From contig NZ_LZQD01000003.1 of the NCBI RefSeq assembly GCF_001858025.1, forward strand, positions 309,692-373,691: a stretch of DNA of 64,000 nt. Reading direction: 5' to 3'. Of the stretch, positions 57,158-64,000 are shown one piece after another (the stretch's first letter is position 1; each line of letters opens with the position of its first letter). Origin of the DNA: Trichormus sp. NMC-1. Its GTDB lineage: Bacteria; Cyanobacteriota; Cyanobacteriia; Cyanobacteriales; Nostocaceae. A program made the translations under genes and the position numbers. The notes beneath the pieces were generated by a model. The model saw only the letters and a list, made by a program, of their open reading frames with translations, was not told the DNA's origin and searched no databases.

Positions 57158-57409
57158 TTAATATCGACGTTCTCGACGAGTTTCTTGTCTGTGGTTATCG
57201 TCTCGTCTGTGGTTATCGTCTCGTCTGTGGTTATCGTCTCGTCTGTGATTATCGTCTCGTCTCTGATTATCGTCTCGTCTGTGACGAATTTCTTGCCGAT
57301 TATTTCTATAATTGTTTGGATTGTCAGCTAATGCTGGAGATATACCTACACTACTTAGTGTGATTAAACCAAGTGTACCAAGCAAGATAAGATATTTGTG
57401 TAAATTCAT
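57158..57409 (-). CDS. Small secreted protein with RRDDNH repeats
   Basis: 83 residues. A signal peptide (ILLGTLGLITLSSVGISPALA) is followed by five six-residue repeats, RRDDNQ once then RRDDNH, and the tail RQETRRERRY. Very hydrophilic, charged and His-containing; probably periplasmic. Metal or polyanion binding is possible but unproven. The 18-bp DNA repeats are nearly identical. Confidence 0.65.
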   Translation of the reverse strand: MNLHKYLILLGTLGLITLSSVGISPALADNPNNYRNNRQEIRHRRDDNQRRDDNHRRDDNHRRDDNHRRDDNHRQETRRERRY

Positions 57410-57646
57410 AGTCAGTTTTCTTGAGAATGAAATTAGTTTTAGGGTTGCTTTATTTCAACCTACTTAAAGCATAAAATTAGAGTTGCATGGCGATATAGGT
57501 AAAAAGTCACTAATATAGTCATGACTAAAGTCATATTCTTCGGACATTGTGAAAAGGTAATTAGGTTGCAAAAAATGATGCAGTCTGCTAGAAATAAAAT
57601 AGCGAATCAATTGTTTTTTTATTTTAATGAGTTTTAAAATCTTAAA

Positions 57647-58426
57647 ATGCCTCTTGAATTACAAAATCTCACAGGTGGTTATACTGTTTCGCCAATTATT
57701 CAAAATATTAATCTTTCTTTGCAAACTGGAGAATGGTTAAGTTTAGTTGGTGCTAATGGTTCTGGCAAATCTACTCTACTCAAATTAATTAGTCGAATTC
57801 TTTCACCACAGCAGGGAGTCATATTATTAGATGGGAAAGCAATTCACTCACAACCTCCCAATTTAATTGCTCAAAAATTGGCACTTTTACCCCAACAACA
57901 AACAGTTCCTGTCGGTTTAACAGTACGTCAATTAGTGAGTTTAGGAAGAACACCTCATCAACCTTGGTGGCAATGGGAATTAAGTTCTGAAGATAGACAA
58001 AAAGTTGAAGCAGCAATTAAAAAAACCCAATTAGAAAAATTTAGCAATCGCTTAATTGAAGAATTATCAGGGGGTGAAAGACAACGGGCTTTTTTAGCTT
58101 TAGCTTTAGCTCAAGAACCCAAGGTATTATTATTAGATGAGCCTACCACTTATTTAGATATAAATTATCAATTACAATTATTAGAATTATTAAAAAATCT
58201 CAATCAGCAGCAAAATTTAACCATAGTCACAGTTTTACATGAATTAAATTTAGCCGCGCGGTATAGTTCCCGGATTGCTTTATTAAAACAAGGTCATCTT
58301 TGGGAAGTTGGTACACCAGAAGCAGTGCTAACACCAAATAATATTGCTCAAGTTTTTGGGGTAGAATCTATAATTATTAATACCCCCGTTGGCTTACAGG
58401 TTTGTGCAATTTCTGCTGTTCTTTAG
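57647..58426 (+). CDS. ABC transporter ATP-binding protein (FecE/FhuC type)
   Basis: 259 residues. Walker A is GANGSGKST, the signature LSGGERQRAFLALAL, Walker B VLLLDEPTTYLD, and the switch His is in TVLHELN. It matches the ATPases that pair with FecCD permeases, so the permease at 54986 is the likely partner. No substrate-binding protein gene is in the window. Confidence 0.9.
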   Translation: MPLELQNLTGGYTVSPIIQNINLSLQTGEWLSLVGANGSGKSTLLKLISRILSPQQGVILLDGKAIHSQPPNLIAQKLALLPQQQTVPVGLTVRQLVSLGRTPHQPWWQWELSSEDRQKVEAAIKKTQLEKFSNRLIEELSGGERQRAFLALALAQEPKVLLLDEPTTYLDINYQLQLLELLKNLNQQQNLTIVTVLHELNLAARYSSRIALLKQGHLWEVGTPEAVLTPNNIAQVFGVESIIINTPVGLQVCAISAVL

Positions 58427-58446
58427 AAGATGTTTTAAAAGTCAAA

Positions 58447-58480
58447 TCGCTTCTCTACGAGACGCTGCGCGAACGCTCCA
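58447..58480. repeat. Dispersed GC-rich palindromic repeat
   Basis: CGCTTCTCTACGAGACGCTG followed by CGCGAACGC. Related to 15521-15599. AT-rich AATTAAAAATT repeats follow to 58560. Confidence 0.65.
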
Positions 58481-58652
58481 AATTAAAAATTAAAAATTAT
58501 TAATTAAAAATTGCAATCAGTGGAGGCTTGCACCCAAAATTAATTAAAAATTATTATTAATCTTAAATTTTTAACTTTTAATTTAAAAAAGGTCAATTGC
58601 GATTTGTCATCGTCATTGCTAAAATAAATAGGACTATACTTTTTTATCAAAT

Positions 58653-58913
58653 ATGAAATTACCAGAACTTGAACAAGCCACAATAGACAGAATTGTAGAA
58701 ATGGCATGGGAAGACAGAACCCCTTTTGATGCTATTGAGATTCAATTTGGGCTACTGGAAAAACAAGTGATTGCTATCATGCGTCGGGAGATGAAAGAAT
58801 CTAGTTTTAGAATGTGGAGGGAGCGTGTAACTCAGCGGAAGACGAAGCATTTAAAAAAGCGAGATTTTATCGCTGGAACTTTTAAATCTGATAATCAAAA
58901 AACTTATTATTAA
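58653..58913 (+). CDS. TIGR03643 family protein
   Basis: 86 residues. The block RIVEMAWEDRTPFDAIEIQF, then LLEKQVIAIMRREMKESSFR, is the TIGR03643 pattern. A small, basic, helical protein; DNA binding is possible. It ends 21 bases before the DUF362 gene, so the two are probably one operon. Confidence 0.85.
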   Translation: MKLPELEQATIDRIVEMAWEDRTPFDAIEIQFGLLEKQVIAIMRREMKESSFRMWRERVTQRKTKHLKKRDFIAGTFKSDNQKTYY

Positions 58914-58934
58914 TATTATCTTCTTAGTCAATTG

Positions 58935-59720
58935 ATGAATAATAAATTAAAGTTTCCTGTTCAAGTCACAGATACCAATGAATTTATATATCAACCACCG
59001 ACTGCGGCTATTAATGCTAAACAAATTTTAGTCAAACCTAATTTGGGTTATCCAGTTGCACCTCCTGTAACTGTCAGCATGAAAGTCTTAGGTGCGGTAC
59101 TTCAAGGTTTACGTTCCTGTAATCCTCATGCCGAAATTTTAATTGTTGAAGGTGTATGTTCACCAGTTTCTTTACCAGAAATAGCCAGTCGTAATGGTTT
59201 ATATTCATTGCTAGATGTAGGAATGCAATTATTAGATGCAGATGAATTACCATTGAAAGAATATCCCAATCTTTCTCCTCAACCAGTTCGGTTTAAAACA
59301 ATGCTGGCTCCCGCAATTTTAGAAGAAGTAGATTGTAGAATTTCTGTTGGTGCTTTCAAACGTACATATATTAATGACAAGCCTTTAATTTCAGCTTCTT
59401 TAAAAAACTTGTATGGGTTGTTTCCTCGCAGTCGTTATAAAGCCAGAAGTCCAAAATCACGAGGACAATTACACCGTCCTTCTGTTCCTTTAATTTTGCA
59501 AGATGTTTATTTCACTATTGGACATTTATTTAATGGTGCGGTTGTAGATGGTAATCTCAAGTTTATCAGTGCAGATTGGAAACCAGATAAAGGTAAATCT
59601 ATAGAATTAGGTAAAGTATTTGCTGGTGAAGATATGCTGACAGTTGACCGTGTGGCTTGTGAAATTGGTGGAGAAACAATAGCCGATTATTTAGATGCTA
59701 TTGAAAGTCTCCGAGGTTAA
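58935..59720 (+). CDS. DUF362 domain protein
   Basis: 261 residues from ATG 58935. ILVKPNLGYPVAPPVTVSMK and ISVGAFKRTYINDKPLISAS are typical of DUF362, a family of unknown function often found with iron-sulfur proteins. No ferredoxin motif is present here. Soluble. Confidence 0.8.
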   Translation: MNNKLKFPVQVTDTNEFIYQPPTAAINAKQILVKPNLGYPVAPPVTVSMKVLGAVLQGLRSCNPHAEILIVEGVCSPVSLPEIASRNGLYSLLDVGMQLLDADELPLKEYPNLSPQPVRFKTMLAPAILEEVDCRISVGAFKRTYINDKPLISASLKNLYGLFPRSRYKARSPKSRGQLHRPSVPLILQDVYFTIGHLFNGAVVDGNLKFISADWKPDKGKSIELGKVFAGEDMLTVDRVACEIGGETIADYLDAIESLRG

Positions 59721-59799
59721 GTAATCGCTATAGTCCCCTCATCGCTTGCGGGGAGGGGGTTGGGGGTGGGGTTTTTCACTCAACCGAGAACCGCTACAT

Positions 59800-61602
59800 T
59801 TACTCCATCAACATCAACTGTAAAGGATGTAAATGTACATACCAAGGAAAAGATTGGTCTTTAATTTTCATCCATTTTTCCTTATAAACTTCAGCTTGTA
59901 AATGGTAATCATGAGCATCCTTAGCAGGTGAATGCAACTTTAAAAATAAAGTCACCCGGTGAGGTGTTTCGCTGATTCTGGCTATCCAACAAGGGAAAGT
60001 ATTTTCTTGATTAGGGTTGTTGCTAAAGGTAATTTGATGAGCGCGAATACCAATGTGAGATAATTGATTAGGAATTGTTTCTGTAACTTTGAGAATACAA
60101 CCCCAATCAATTGCTTCTACTTTTTGTGGTGATATCGCCACAGCTTGAGAAAAGTTTTTACACCCAGTAATTTGGGCAACACTCATACTAGCAGGATGCT
60201 GAAAAATTTCATATTTAGAACCATGATGAGCTTCTTTTCCCTGTTCTAATACTAATAAATTAGGACACAGCCGATAAGCTTCTTCCATGTTGTGAGTAAC
60301 AAATAAAGTCACACCCGAATAATCAGCTAAAGTTTCTGTCATTTGTTGTTCTAACTGACTACGTAAATGTGTATCTAAGGCAGAAAATGGCTCATCTAAA
60401 AGTAATGCTTCTGGTTGACTTGCTAAAGCTCTAGCTAAGGCTACTCGTTGTTGTTGTCCTCCAGAAAGTTGGTGCGGATAGCGATCGCCTAATCCTTGTA
60501 ATCGCATTGCTGATAATTGCTGTTCTACCTCTAACCGTATATTTCCATTAGATAATCCCTTGGGTAAACCAAAAGCGATATTTTGCGCTACAGTCAAGTG
60601 TGGAAAAAGGGCATAATTCTGGAATAAAAAACCAATATTGCGATCACGGCTAGGAATATTAATGCTTTTTTCTGAATCAAATAATACCCGATCATTCAAC
60701 AATATCCGCCCTCTTGTTGGTGTTTCTATTCCTGCAATACAACGCAAAATCATACTTTTTCCCGCACCAGAACCTCCCAACAATCCTAAAGGTTGGTCAT
60801 CGGTATTAAAGGCAACTTGAAGATGAAAACTTGCTAGTCTTTTTTCAATATCTAGAAATAAATGAGATGTGGAATAATTTACAGGTGAAGATAAGGATTG
60901 ATTCTCTAATTCTCCTGTTTCTGCTTTTTCCTTGGGTCGGCTTTTGTGCTGTAATTCTTGCCATAAGTTAGCCAAAATAATTCCTGATAAAGAAATTACC
61001 ATAATAGCGATCGCCCAAAACCAAGCTTCATTTATTGCGCCGGCTTCTACAGCAAAATATATCGCCATTGGTATCGTCTGAGTTTGTCCAGGAATGTTAC
61101 CCGCTAACATCAAAGTTGCACCAAATTCACCCAAAGCACGAGCAAAAGCTAAGGTAGTTGCTGCCACAATCCCAGGAAATGCTAAAGGTAAACTAATGCG
61201 CCAAAATATTGTTGATTCTTTAGCACCTAATGTCCTCGCTACCCGCAATAAATTAGCATCAATTTGCTGAAAAGCTCCCAATGCAGTTTTATACATCAAT
61301 GGGAAAGAAACCACGGTTGCGGCAATGGCTGCACCATACCAAGTAAACACGATGGTGACATCAAATGGTTCCATCAATTTACCAACCGGTCCATTTTTGC
61401 CAAAAAATAGCAGCAGCAAAAAACCAACAACTGTAGGTGGTAAAATCAACGGTGCGACGAATATACCCTCAATTACAGATTTCCCTTTACCGCGATATCC
61501 CAACATCCAGTAAGCAGCACCAATACCCAAAAAGAAAGTGATAAACGTTGCTAATAATGAGGTTTTCAGCGATATCCAGAGGGGTGATAAATCCTGTGGC
61601 AT
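59800..61602 (-). CDS. modBC: Molybdate ABC transporter, permease-ATPase fusion (ModB-ModC)
   Basis: 600 residues. The first 230 or so are the ModB permease with about five to six helices and the EAA-like loop ARTLGAKESTIFWRISLPLA. A short linker leads to the ModC ATPase: Walker A GGSGAGKSM, signature LSGGQQQRVALARAL, Walker B LLLDEPFSALD. The C-terminal 120 residues resemble a TOBE-like region (HIGIRAHQITFS). Fused ModBC is common in cyanobacteria. ModA is not nearby. It would supply molybdenum for the enzyme cluster at 48.9-54.8 kb and for nitrogenase. Confidence 0.92.
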   Translation of the reverse strand: MPQDLSPLWISLKTSLLATFITFFLGIGAAYWMLGYRGKGKSVIEGIFVAPLILPPTVVGFLLLLFFGKNGPVGKLMEPFDVTIVFTWYGAAIAATVVSFPLMYKTALGAFQQIDANLLRVARTLGAKESTIFWRISLPLAFPGIVAATTLAFARALGEFGATLMLAGNIPGQTQTIPMAIYFAVEAGAINEAWFWAIAIMVISLSGIILANLWQELQHKSRPKEKAETGELENQSLSSPVNYSTSHLFLDIEKRLASFHLQVAFNTDDQPLGLLGGSGAGKSMILRCIAGIETPTRGRILLNDRVLFDSEKSINIPSRDRNIGFLFQNYALFPHLTVAQNIAFGLPKGLSNGNIRLEVEQQLSAMRLQGLGDRYPHQLSGGQQQRVALARALASQPEALLLDEPFSALDTHLRSQLEQQMTETLADYSGVTLFVTHNMEEAYRLCPNLLVLEQGKEAHHGSKYEIFQHPASMSVAQITGCKNFSQAVAISPQKVEAIDWGCILKVTETIPNQLSHIGIRAHQITFSNNPNQENTFPCWIARISETPHRVTLFLKLHSPAKDAHDYHLQAEVYKEKWMKIKDQSFPWYVHLHPLQLMLME

Positions 61603-61684
61603 AGTTTATATATTTCCAACTTAGTTGGTATTATACCCTAAACCAGAGAAAAAGCCCGTTACCGTTTTTCAGAATCAGACAAAT

Positions 61685-62102
61685 ATGAAAATTCACAAAC
61701 ATTTAACCATTCACACTTGCCTTGCAGCTTTGATAATTGGATTATGCATATCTGGGGAGAATATTCTCGCGCAAACCTTATTTCTTCCAGAAAAATTAAT
61801 TGGGTTTGATACTCCTGACGGTGAAAAATTGTTAATTGAAAGTAAATTGCGGGCTGATTTTTTCCCTTTAAGTATGCAGTTTGTCACTCAAGATAATCTG
61901 GCTTATTGTGGAGTAGCAAGTATTGTGATACTATTAAACAGTTTAAAAATTCCTGCACCGGAAACACCAGAGTATAGAAAATTTAAAGTATTTACCCAAG
62001 ATAACTTTTTTAGTAATGAAAAAACCCAACAAGTCATCTAACAAAAAAAGTTGCCTGGAGTGGAATGAATTTACAACAGTTAGGAGCATTACAGCACTTC
62101 CC
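61685..62102 (+). pseudogene. Truncated phytochelatin-synthase-like protease
   Basis: From ATG 61685 the frame encodes a signal peptide, then QFVTQDNLAYCGVASIVIL with the catalytic Cys, and YRKFKVFTQDNFF, matching the front of cyanobacterial phytochelatin-synthase-like proteins. It stops after TQQVI (62041). A little further, another frame continues the homology (GMNLQQLGAL) and stops. The part with the catalytic His and Asp is gone. Confidence 0.75.
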
Positions 62103-62111
62103 GATGTGATG

Positions 62112-62165
62112 AGGTACAAGAGGCGATCGCAATTTCATCCCCAGATAAGTTGTAGTCAAATCCAT
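62112..62165 (-). pseudogene. 18-codon stub of a dihydroorotate-dehydrogenase-like gene
   Basis: From ATG 62165, MDLTTTYLGMKLRSPLVP is the conserved start of the dihydroorotate-dehydrogenase-like protein commonly encoded next to nifJ in cyanobacteria. Homology ends abruptly at 62112, a few bases from the phytochelatin-synthase relic. A deletion has probably joined the two. Confidence 0.7.
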
Positions 62166-62182
62166 GATGATTACTCCAATTT

Positions 62183-64000
62183 TCAATAATTTCTTGCTGC
62201 CAAATATTGATACATCTGCCAACGGGTTTTTACATCTGCTTGAGCTTCTTTAAGTAACTGCTGTGCCGTTTCTTCGTTAGTTTTGGTTAACATCTTGAAG
62301 CGGTTTTCTAGATACATATATTGTTCTAGCGGTAACTTTGGTGTGCGTGAATCCAGTTGTAGTGGGTTTTCTCCTTGCTTGATGCGGTCTGGATTAAATC
62401 GATACAATAACCATTGACCCGAATCGACAGCAGCTTTTTGATTTTGCATTGCTGTACTCATGTTGATCCCGTGGGCAATACAATGGCTGTAGGCAATAAT
62501 TAGTGATGGGCCTTGATAAGCTTCGGCTTCCAAGAATGCCTTGAGAGTGTGTTCATCTCGTGCGCCCATTGCGACACTGGCAATGTAGATATTGCCGTAA
62601 GTCATGGCCATTAAACCCAAGTCTTTTTTAGGCGCAGCTTTACCTCCAGAAGCAAATTTTGCTATAGCTGCTTTGGGTGTGGCTTTGGACATTTGTCCAC
62701 CTGTATTGGAATAAACCTCAGTATCGAGAATGAGAATATTCACGTTGTGTCCACTGGCTAAGACGTGATCCAATCCTCCAAAGCCGATATCGTAACCCCA
62801 GCCATCACCACCGATAATCCAGACGCTCTTTTTCACTAAATAATCAGCAATCGATTTTAGATTTTGGATTTTGGATTTTAGATTGGGGTTTTGTGTCAGA
62901 ATTTTATCTAATTGTTGCTTGAGGATAGCAATTCTTTCTCGTTGTTCCCAAATATCAGCTTCGTCTTTTTGTTCAGCATCAAGGATACTATTTGCCAGTT
63001 TTTCGCCCACATCCGTTGCTAATTGTTTGAGTAATTCCGCAGCAAATTCGGCTTGTTTATCAATGGAAATGCGAAAACCTAGACCAAATTCAGCATTATC
63101 TTCAAATAACGAATTTGACCAAGCTGGGCCACGTCCTTCAGCATTTTGCGTCCAAGGAGTGGTGGGCAAATTACCGCCATAGATAGAAGAACAACCAGTG
63201 GCGTTAGCAACAATCATGCGATCGCCAAATAACTGTGTTGCTAACTTCAGATAAGGTGTCTCACCACAACCAGCGCAAGCCCCAGAAAACTCAAATAATG
63301 GTTCTTGCATTTGCTGCTGGTTAATATGAGTCAGTTGCAGATGACTTCTATCAGGATTAGGAATACTCAAAAAGAAATCCCAATTTTCCCGTTCTTGTTC
63401 CCGTAATGGTCTTTGCGGTTCCATGTTAATGGCTTTGCGGCGTAGTTCTGATTTATTCTTCGCCGGACAAACATCTACGCAAATACCGCAACCAGTACAA
63501 TCTTCTGCTGCCACTTGAATAGTGTATTTCAAACCTTGCCAATCATGATCTTTTGCATTGGCACTTTTAAATGTCGGTGGTGCATTTTCTAACTGCTGCT
63601 GTTCGTAAACCTTACTACGAATGACACTATGAGGACACACCATCACGCACTTACCACACTGAATGCAGACATCCGTATCCCAAACTGGTATTTCTTGGGC
63701 AATGTTACGTTTTTCCCATTTCGCTGTACCAGTGGGATAAGTACCGTCTACTGGTAAAGCACTAACTGGTAGTTCATCCCCTTCACGGGCAATCATTTTA
63801 CATAAGACATCACGGACAAATGGCGGTGCAGCATCAAGAATTGGGGATTGTTTTTCTTTCCCATTCCCTATTCCCAATTCCCTATTCCCCACCTCATACA
63901 AATTCTCTAAAGTGGTATCTACTGCTTTCAGGTTCATCTGGACAATTTCATCGCCTTTTTTACCGTAAGTCTTGCGGATAGAGTTTTGAATTTGTGCAAT
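62183..64000 (-). CDS. nifJ: Pyruvate:ferredoxin (flavodoxin) oxidoreductase, C-terminal half (partial)
   Basis: The frame runs off the right edge; about 605 of an expected 1200 residues are here. It oxidises pyruvate and CoA to acetyl-CoA and CO2, reducing ferredoxin or flavodoxin. Visible are two 4Fe-4S motifs (CIQCGKCVMVCPHSV; CTGCGICVDVCPAKN), CAGCGETPY, and the thiamine site GGDGWGYDIGFGGLDH followed by DTEVYSNTGGQ. Two in-frame insertions look repeat-derived: GNRELGIGNGK (about 63858-63890) and NPNLKSKIQNLKS (about 62853-62886). Both lie in linkers and leave the motifs intact. Confidence 0.95.
   Translation of the reverse strand: MAQIQNSIRKTYGKKGDEIVQMNLKAVDTTLENLYEVGNRELGIGNGKEKQSPILDAAPPFVRDVLCKMIAREGDELPVSALPVDGTYPTGTAKWEKRNIAQEIPVWDTDVCIQCGKCVMVCPHSVIRSKVYEQQQLENAPPTFKSANAKDHDWQGLKYTIQVAAEDCTGCGICVDVCPAKNKSELRRKAINMEPQRPLREQERENWDFFLSIPNPDRSHLQLTHINQQQMQEPLFEFSGACAGCGETPYLKLATQLFGDRMIVANATGCSSIYGGNLPTTPWTQNAEGRGPAWSNSLFEDNAEFGLGFRISIDKQAEFAAELLKQLATDVGEKLANSILDAEQKDEADIWEQRERIAILKQQLDKILTQNPNLKSKIQNLKSIADYLVKKSVWIIGGDGWGYDIGFGGLDHVLASGHNVNILILDTEVYSNTGGQMSKATPKAAIAKFASGGKAAPKKDLGLMAMTYGNIYIASVAMGARDEHTLKAFLEAEAYQGPSLIIAYSHCIAHGINMSTAMQNQKAAVDSGQWLLYRFNPDRIKQGENPLQLDSRTPKLPLEQYMYLENRFKMLTKTNEETAQQLLKEAQADVKTRWQMYQYLAARNY
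62853..62886. repeat. ATTTTGG repeats inside nifJ
   Basis: ATTTTAGATTTTGGATTTTG and on, translated in frame as part of LKSKIQNLKS. The same AAAATCTAAAATC-type sequence is found between genes (for example 47150-47171). Confidence 0.65.
63858..63890. repeat. STRR inside nifJ
   Basis: TTCCCATTCCCTATTCCCAA and on, a heptamer-type repeat, translated in frame as GNRELGIGNGK. Confidence 0.75.

Overview
The window looks like chromosome from a filamentous, heterocyst-forming cyanobacterium (order Nostocales). The evidence is a HetP-family gene, sucrose synthase next to a disaccharide phosphorylase, a NifJ-type pyruvate:ferredoxin oxidoreductase, cyanobacteria-specific small families (DUF1802, DUF3288, TIGR03643, a DUF4327-like protein), many GCGATCGC (HIP1) octamers, and the short tandem repeats and small palindromic elements typical of Nostoc and Anabaena relatives. 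I saw no rRNA, tRNA or CRISPR array. The right edge cuts nifJ.

Layout. 1-6.4 kb: glutamate dehydrogenase, a fused acyl-CoA synthetase/GNAT protein, a small phosphatase-like protein and a HetP paralogue. 7-12.6 kb: sucrose synthase and a GH65 phosphorylase fused to beta-phosphoglucomutase. 12.6-17 kb: a minus-strand envelope/redox cluster (rhodanese, broken permease, GIN-domain lipoprotein, zinc-ribbon membrane protein, PspC protein, DsbA-like protein, Rieske protein, DUF2892 relic). 17-26 kb: a hybrid histidine kinase, PEP synthase carrying an intein, and a diguanylate cyclase. 26-34 kb: a DUF4327-like protein, a TPR protein, an outer-membrane-type protein and a degenerate succinyl-CoA ligase pair. 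34-48 kb: a repeat-bearing membrane protein, aroE, a hydrolase, an aldo/keto reductase, DUF1802, clpC, DUF3288, and an MCE/ABC lipid-transport pair. 48-54.8 kb: a carotenoid-oxidoreductase relic, then a molybdoenzyme cluster (MocA-like, XdhC-like and three PaoABC-like subunits). 55-64 kb: a FecCD-type permease and its ATPase split by two small secreted-protein genes, TIGR03643, DUF362, a ModB-ModC fusion, a truncated phytochelatin synthase, a stub of a dihydroorotate-dehydrogenase-like gene, and nifJ.

How it fits together. Carbon partitioning (sucrose, disaccharide phosphorolysis, PEP synthesis, pyruvate oxidation) and nitrogen metabolism (GDH, HetP) are well represented. Molybdenum is a second theme: a Tat-exported aldehyde-oxidoreductase-type enzyme, its XdhC and MocA maturation partners, and a molybdate transporter lie within about 13 kb.

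The most notable observations are: (1) an intein of about 394 residues in PEP synthase, directly before the catalytic phosphohistidine, with Cys in place of the usual penultimate His; (2) a SucC/SucD-like pair in which the catalytic His, its supporting Glu and the CoA-site Cys all appear replaced; (3) several families of small non-autonomous elements, including two identical 105-bp copies, a nested palindrome that interrupts a permease gene and abuts a truncated regulator, and a 204-bp element with a visible target duplication; (4) a 158-bp exact copy of one gene's 3' end inserted between two 95-bp direct repeats; (5) repeat DNA translated in frame inside a rhodanese, NifJ and an MCE protein; (6) several fresh-looking gene relics.
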